Of a stretch of DNA of 64,000 bases, positions 58,765-64,000 are shown piece after piece. The DNA comes from Trachythela sp. YZ-2020 (lineage: Eukaryota > Cnidaria > Anthozoa > Malacalcyonacea > Clavulariidae). Below the pieces are notes generated by a model that ran no database searches, had not been told where the DNA came from, and saw only the letters and a program-made list of their open reading frames with translations. The stretch spans positions 2,423,001-2,487,000 of the forward strand of contig JADLSH010000076.1 of NCBI GenBank assembly GCA_016169945.1, read 5' to 3'. Numbering within the stretch: position 1 is the stretch's first letter; the number at the start of each line of letters is the position of its first letter. The position numbers and the translations under genes are program-made.

Positions 58765-59400
58765 TACACATGGTCGTTCTGCCATGCTTTTGCAGTGCCT
58801 TAACAATAAGATACATAATTTCAACGGTCGTTCTGCCATGCTGCCGTGTCGCTGTGCCTTAACAATAAAATACATAATTTCAGCTATAGCCTATATGCAT
58901 GGACATTCTGCCGTGCCATTGTGCCTTAACAATAAGATACATCATTTCAGCTATACACGTGGTCGTTCTGCCGTGCCATCGTGCTTTAACAATAAGATAC
59001 ATCATTTCAGCTATACATGTGGTCGTTCTGCCGTGCCGTTGTGCCTTAACAATAAGATACATCATTTCAGCTGTACGCATGCCGTTCTACCGTGCCATCG
59101 TGCCTTAACAATAAGATACATCATTTCAGCTATATGCATGGTCGTTCTGCCATGCCATCATGCCTTAACAATAAGATACATCATTTGCCAACATGGTCAT
59201 TCTGCCGTGCTTTTGTGCCTTAACAATAACATACATCATTTCAGCTATACGCATGGTCGTTCTGCCATGCCGTTGTGCCTTGACAATAACAGACACAATT
59301 TCAGCGATATACATGGCCGTGCCGCCGTGCCTCGACAATAAAAGACACAATTTCAGCTATATACATGGCTGTTCCGCCGTGCTGTCATGCCTTTTGGCAG
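58765..59400. repeat. Minisatellite, about 62-bp unit, about 10 copies
   Basis: Unit of the form GGTCGTTCTGCCATGCCGTT, GTGCCTTAACAATAAGATAC, ATCATTTCAGCTATACAC, repeated head to tail with substitutions and length changes of a few bases. It keeps frames open on both strands, which explains the long open frame 58592-59341. Confidence 0.85.
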
Positions 59401-59409
59401 CTATAGCCG

Positions 59410-60166
59410 TTCTAACATACATAGTTTGTTGAGCAATTCTCAACTAGACTTTGCAATGTCCATTAGAGTTAAAATTTATTACATTGTCTAGCAAATAGTT
59501 TTTACATTGACTTCTTGAAGTGATGTTAGCTAACTTAGTTAAGCTGGTGTCTATATAATATTTTTTTAGTTTAACTTCTTTCTGGTTGTGAAAATTATAG
59601 TATGTTTAACTTATGTGTATTCTACTACAAATCACAATTTGTATGATAAATTATTGGCGGGGAGGGGGGGGCGCTAAAGCTCTCCCGGCCAGTCACCTCT
59701 GCTGCGTGGTCCCTGAAATTAAAACGTATTGTTTTTTAATGTATTTTAACCAACAACAAAGGTTCTGACCAACTGTTCTGTACTTGCGTTGCATATTTTA
59801 TAATTTCTCAATGCATAATTTCTCAATAATTTTTAACCAACAACAAACAATTTTTTGACCAACCTTTTAGTATTTAGAATTATTGCCCCCCACGCCCCCC
59901 AGGTCGCCATGCCCCTGACTGCAATAATCACATCTAAATTTTGTACATCCTTCATAATCAGTTGGCCGTGGCATACTACAAGGTGGTTGCCTTAGTCGTC
60001 TTCTGTTCAAATTGTGTTTGTTTGGTTTCTCTTTCCAGCTTTTAAATCCATCCACTGGTTTCAATTTGCTGATGCTGCCATCATTAGCAGTGTAATAAAA
60101 ACAACGAACAACAACGCTATAACTATATAATTTCTCTTTATAAAATCACTCAACAACAAAATTTAA
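59410..60166. other. Interval with G-rich MITE end and one possible exon
   Basis: GGCGGGGAGGGGGGG and GCGTGGTCCCTG near 59650-59715 resemble the CAGGGACCGC MITE at 2705-2865. A minus frame at about 60064-59920 (KPVDGFKSWKEKPNKHNLNR, CSMPRPTDYEGCTKFRCDYC) looks protein-like but has no recognised domain. Confidence 0.3.
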
Positions 60167-60733
60167 TGCCAACAAAATTTAATATTTACCCATAACCTAA
60201 CATGGCATTACCATCATATATATATACATGAACTTGTGGTTAGAGCTCGACAGCTGGACTCTGTAGCTCAGTTGGTTAGAGCGCTGCACCGGAATCGCAG
60301 GGCCGCAGGTTCAATTCCTGCCAGGGACCTATAGTTGCATTTTTCGCAACTGTTCCTGGTTAGGTCTAATAAACGTATAGAATTTACACTCGATAATTTC
60401 CATCTACAAAAACCCTTCAACTATTATTCAATTGAGTGAGATGCCAACAAAATTTAATATTTACCCATAACCTAACATGGCATTACCATCATATATATAC
60501 ATGAACTTGTGGTTAGAGCTCGACAGCTGGACTCTGTAGCTCAGTTGGTTAGAGCGCTGCACCGGAATCGCAGGGTCGCAGGTTCAATTCCTGCCAGGGA
60601 CCTATAGTTGCATTTTTCGCAACTGTTCCTGGTTAGGTCTAATAAACGTATAGAATTTGCACTCGATAATTTCCATCTACAAAAACCCTTCAACAATTCA
60701 ATCGAGTGAGATGCCAACAAAATTTAATATTTA
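60167..60733 (+). repeat. Tandem SINE: two full units plus a stub
   Basis: Units 60167-60440 and 60441-60710 are almost identical and followed by the first 23 bp of a third (ATGCCAACAAAATTTAATAT). Each holds a tRNA-like segment (60256-60329, 60529-60602) with A-box TAGCTCAGTTGGTTAGAGCG and B-box GGTTCAATTCC, then GCATTTTTCGCAACTGTTCC and an AATAAACGTATAGAATTT tail. The head can fold as a tRNA with GGA in the anticodon position but has acceptor and anticodon-stem mismatches. Confidence 0.75.
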
Positions 60734-60798
60734 ATTCTCTATACACATGTTCAACACCCTAAACGAACCTACGGTTCCACTTATCACTTGGTGATATT

Positions 60799-61340
60799 TC
60801 ATTTCGTCTGTAAACAACTTGTGTCGATCTCCACGTCAGCTAAGTCATAGTCTTGGTATTTCTGTGGTGGTCTGCGATTGTGCGCTGATCGACGTAGAGG
60901 GACAGGTTCCCCTTGTTGAAACTGCTCTCTCGGTAGAGGAATTTCTTGGTGACATATCCCTGGCTCATCTGTAATCAGATCTAGCTGATTTCTCTTCTTT
61001 TGCTTGGGTTCAGGACTGTCTGTATCTCTGGATTGTGCTTTGGCCAACTTTAGGTGGTTTCGATCAACCACTTTTCCTTTACCTGCTCCAGATTCGGGTT
61101 TAATATGATAGTTCAAGTTCCCAAGCCGTCCTAGGACCATGTAAGGTCTGGTCCACTGTAAATAAAATTTGTGACTCAATCCTTTTGACACTACTTGACT
61201 ATTTAACCATACACGGTCACGTTCCTTCAGATAGCTACTTTGGTCAGTTTTGTGTCACTGATCGTAAGCCGTTTTCTGCTTCTGTTGTGCCACGTTTAGC
61301 TTACGGGCAATTCTGTTATGCACGTCTTTCAGCGTATTCA
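60799..61340 (-). pseudogene. Ty3/Gypsy pol C-terminus (post-integrase)
   Basis: Minus frame with RIARKLNVAQQKQKTAYD, a stop, LKERDRVWLNSQVVSKGLSH, then FYLQWTRPYMVLGRLGNLNY, GKGKVVDRNHLKLA and the terminal PLRRSAHNRRPPQKYQDY. This is the tail of Gypsy integrase (GPY-like module) and the basic pol C-terminus. Catalytic domains and LTRs are absent; one stop in frame. Confidence 0.7.
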
Positions 61341-61530
61341 CTGGAAGTGAGCAAGAGCTGGAAGCTAGCAAATATCAATCTCAACAGGAAATGGAACGTT
61401 TTAAAAAAGAAGTTGAAGAAGACAGAGCTACAAACAAAAAAATGAAAGACGATTTGGAAAGAAAAATATTGATTCGAAGCCGCGCCAACCAGCTGTCCAT
61501 CACCAGTAACATCACAAGTAATATCTGATG
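61333..61530 (+). CDS. Possible coiled-coil exon
   Basis: After a CTTTCAG acceptor-like site the plus frame reads GSEQELEASKYQSQQEMERF, KKEVEEDRATNKKMKDDLER, with charged heptads typical of a coiled coil, then stops at 61528. It abuts the Gypsy fragment on the other strand. It could be an exon of the same plus-strand gene as the PHD remnant at 62285. No partner or start is proven. Confidence 0.25.
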
Positions 61531-62284
61531 CTGATTGCCGTAATGATTCTGGTAAGATTTATATGGCTTTAGAGCATAATTGTTTACAAGAGCCCACAAG
61601 AATTTTAGTACGAGTTTGACTAGTAATACACCATCATGTGTGTAACTTCTGCCAAATATTGTATTTCTTATTAGACACAAATGAAACACAAAAAGGTATG
61701 TATGTATATGTACCATAGTAATCCACGCTCTTCATTATGCCAATCACTGGCTGCCAAATAAAATCATCAACATAATAAAATTATTAAAACTTTATAAAAG
61801 CAGGGATGGATCCAGCTTGATTTGATAGGGGGGTGCTAAGCGGGTTTTGGTCATGAAGCTGGGCGTGGTCGGCGACCGAGGAAGGGTGAATTGCCACTGA
61901 GGACCCCCTATAGGGTCAAGGGAGTTATCTTGTTAGAAATTTTTATTTTTATTTTATGTGCGTTCTGATATATTTTTGTTTGATAAATGCCCTGTCAAAT
62001 CCAAAATTCATTTGTCTTCAATCCCTTCCTACTCCTGGCTAAGAAGCATCTGTGAGCGAAAATCTGTTCTTCACTAACGAAATATTTTCCGTTGAAATAG
62101 ATATTTCTTAACACGTTCAGGAACAAGGATGCAATATCACATGTGGGACTAAATTTTATTGCGTTATTTATAAACATATTCTAAACCCGAATCTATTGGC
62201 GTGTTGATTTTCTTTATAGAAACAGATGAAGTATCGCAAACGTCAAAAAAAGGCCTTCGCAAGACAATGCTAATAGCAAATCCA
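61531..62284. other. Intergenic, nothing recognised
   Basis: No supported feature. GGGGGGTGCTAAGCGGG near 61830 is a local G-rich patch. Confidence 0.3.
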
Positions 62285-62422
62285 GATGCGACCTATGTAA
62301 GAAAAAGAAAGTGCCAATATGGTACGATGTATAAAGTGTGGGCAGTGGCAACATTGCAAATGCGCCGGGTTTTCTTACAAAGAAGTGGTGAATATGCATG
62401 ACAAATTTTTATGCAGGAATTG
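62285..62422 (+). pseudogene. PHD-finger remnant
   Basis: SKSRCDLCKKKKVPIWYDV in one frame and MVRCIKCGQWQHCKCAGFSY, FLCRNCK in another complete a C4HC3 PHD finger when a shift near 62325 is allowed. Preceded by an acceptor-like TTCTTTATAG at 62210-62219. PHD fingers bind histone tails; this one is broken. Similar in kind to the PHD at 9219-9437. Confidence 0.5.
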
Positions 62423-62852
62423 CAAGTAACTCAGTAAAACGTCAATGGCCTAAGCAAGCCGGCAACAGTCTTTTTGTGAACATTAGTTATCATTCTGAAT
62501 TACTCTGTGTTATCGAATCATAGATTACACCATTACAATTTCACATTTTCTATTTACAACTTTAATAACTCTAATATTTACAACACCATGAGGCGAGTTG
62601 TTTCAATAACATATATTACAAAGAGCTCAATGTGGCTCGAGGTACAAGATTAGTTTAGATATTGAAATAAAGGAAGTGAATACAGGTCCGACACCAGATC
62701 CTAATGTGTGACACAATTTTTTTCCTCGTTTTTCAGACATGCTAAAATGGTACTATTAAAGCAAGATTTCAAGCAAATCCCTGGTAGATGAAATGCAAAT
62801 GCTGTTGAAATTAATTATCAAACCTGTTTGAATTCATAATTTAATACAGTCA

Positions 62853-63462
62853 TGCCAATAGAAGTGTTCGGAAAAATGTTGATCAGTTCATTTCCATGCT
62901 TCGAGCAGTTCCTCAATATTTTGAGGAAGTTCCTTAAAATGTTCCTAACTTCCTGTGTTCGAATTGACCAATCATATTTTATTTAATATGTTAAACTGAC
63001 CAATGGGATGAAAGCATTTACATATGGGGAGCGCCTACAAACCTGAATGTTTTGTCTGGTTTTGTCTATTGTTTTGCCGGTTCATATTTTTAAATTTGTT
63101 TGATAATTTCTAATTTAACTGGAATTTGAGAAAAATAATGTTTGTTTCCAACATAGAGTCGAAAATACAAGTTTAAGTATGAATAATCAAGTGGTAGAAT
63201 GAAGAATTCCACGTTTTTAAAGAACAAATACACAATATTCTCCAGATTAAGAGTGCGAATAAATATAGCTGTGATATGACATTGCAGTAATTGACAGTTG
63301 ACCGTCCGAAAACAATGTAATTGTAATTTTGTTATTTTTCTTACTTCAATCCTGTTGGATAGTATTTTAATGAGTGATTCTAATTGGTCAATTCGACAGG
63401 AAGTTAGGAACATTTTAAGGAACTTCCTGAGGAACTGCTCGAAGCATGCCTTCTATTGCCAG
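62853..63462. mobile_element. MITE with 80-bp terminal inverted repeats
   Basis: Left TGCCAATAGAAG and, after a 27-bp insertion, ATGCTTCGAGCAGTTCCT, GAGGAAGTTCCTTAAAATGT, TAACTTCCTG. The same sequence is inverted at 63370-63462. About 610 bp, AT-rich interior, no gene. Confidence 0.7.
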
Positions 63463-63551
63463 CCCCCCCCCCTTACCAGCTCAAAAAAATTTCATGGCCT
63501 ATCCAAATATCTTCCAACCCACACCCTTCATTAATAATGACTGAATCAATT

Positions 63552-63913
63552 TTACAATTGTTTTCCCAGTTTGGGGAGAATAGGTGTTTTGCTATGGCGG
63601 TGACATTTCTCTGTATACCTCTTTCGATACTTGACCAGCCTGTGTAGAAAGAAAAATTGATAGATTTGGGGCATGGCACAAATCACCTTCTTGAATCGAC
63701 TGGCCCAGATGAATGTTTGCTCACAAGTGTTAAAATTCTTTGGTACTTTGTCGTCTGGATTGTATAGCTTGTGGCACTTCTTGTCGACATGGTTTCTCAG
63801 ATGCAGCCTATCTATCATCTTGGATATCAATTTCCAAACTTCATTGAATGGCTTTGGAAGTGGCAGATCATCTCTTGCAATTAGAAGACCATCCACAAAT
63901 GCTTCGCTCAAAT
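63552..63913 (-). CDS. KDZ-like transposase, last exon (gene runs off the window)
   Basis: After an acceptor TTTTTTCAG (63914-63922) the minus frame encodes about 120 residues to a stop at 63552: PKPFNEVWKLISKMIDRLHL, RNHVDKKCHKLYNPDD, FNTCEQTFIWASRFKKVICA and FFLHRLVKYRKRYTEKCHRH. The order H...C...NTxxxEQxFxWxxRFKK...FFLHxxV matches the C-terminal region of Kyakuja-Dileera-Zisupton (KDZ) transposases as I know them. Upstream exons lie beyond 64000. The exon is undamaged. Confidence 0.5.
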
Positions 63914-64000
63914 CTGAAAAAATTTCAATGTTTGCTTTAATATATACATATTTCAAATACAATCCATTCCTAAGACAAACCTGGATCAACCGCATACATG

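Noticed and set aside
58592..59341. Long plus-strand open frame of 249 codons
   Set aside because: Its sequence is the minisatellite unit repeated (LNNKIHHFSYT-like); frames are open on both strands because the unit lacks stops. Not a gene.
60256..60329. tRNA gene
   Set aside because: Has A- and B-boxes, but the stems have mismatches and the segment sits inside a dispersed, tandemly repeated SINE unit; four or more decayed copies exist in the window.
63090..63534. Open frames on both strands near 63.1-63.5 kb
   Set aside because: They fall inside the 80-bp-TIR MITE and its flank and show no domain.
1..64000. CRISPR array or prokaryotic operon
   Set aside because: No regularly spaced identical short repeats with unique spacers. 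Gene structure is eukaryotic with GT-AG introns.

Overview
This is an AT-rich stretch of an animal nuclear genome made almost entirely of transposable elements (TEs) and their debris. The mix of families (CR1-type LINEs, a Penelope-like element, BEL/Pao and Gypsy fragments, an R2-like LINE, ISL2EU, P-element, KDZ-like, Ginger/Gypsy-type integrase, hAT-type and TTAA-specific DNA elements, tRNA-derived SINEs), together with GT-AG introns, fits a marine invertebrate, most likely a cnidarian. That placement is inference; no rRNA, mitochondrial or single-copy marker is present. No bacterial-style operon, CRISPR array or canonical tRNA gene was seen.

Layout. 1-4.8 kb: a spliced minus-strand gene of unknown function (three exons, 421 aa) whose introns hold nested MITEs. 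5-10.5 kb: SINEs, a broken integrase and a broken PHD-finger protein. 10.9-13.6 kb: two phase-compatible plus-strand exons ending in a RING-CH (MARCH-type) domain, with a BEL/Pao fragment in the intron between them. 13.8-18.7 kb: MITEs and TTAA-flanked elements. 18.9-23.7 kb: a 5'-to-3' but decayed CR1 LINE with an SGNH-esterase ORF1. 25.1-28.2 kb: a Penelope-like element with direct terminal repeats. 31.4-35.9 kb: a giant-palindrome ISL2EU derivative interrupted by a LINE. 37.0-46.0 kb: a complete ISL2EU transposon. 46.7-47.3 kb: a P-element transposase end. 49.2-52.5 kb: a LINE with a 2A ribosome-skipping motif. 53.0-56.5 kb: an R2-like LINE split by a TTAA element. 57.7-58.4 kb: an L1/Tx1-like reverse transcriptase piece. 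58.4-59.4 kb: satellite-like repeats. 60.2-60.7 kb: tandem SINEs. 60.8-62.4 kb: Gypsy and PHD fragments. 62.9-64 kb: a MITE and the last exon of a KDZ-like transposase.

The centrepiece is the ISL2EU transposon at 36993-45970. It has 80-bp terminal inverted repeats with four mismatches and two genes reading inward. On the plus strand, five exons encode a 552-aa THAP-DDE transposase. On the minus strand, ten exons, all joined in compatible phase, encode an 887-aa protein with a SWIM zinc finger, a YqaJ-type nuclease and a complete Ulp1-like (C48) protease with its His-Asp-Cys triad. The two coding regions overlap tail to tail by 29 bp. Both frames are open throughout, so the element may have been active recently. 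Exon joins, frames and motifs were read by hand; family names rest on recognised motifs, not on database searches.
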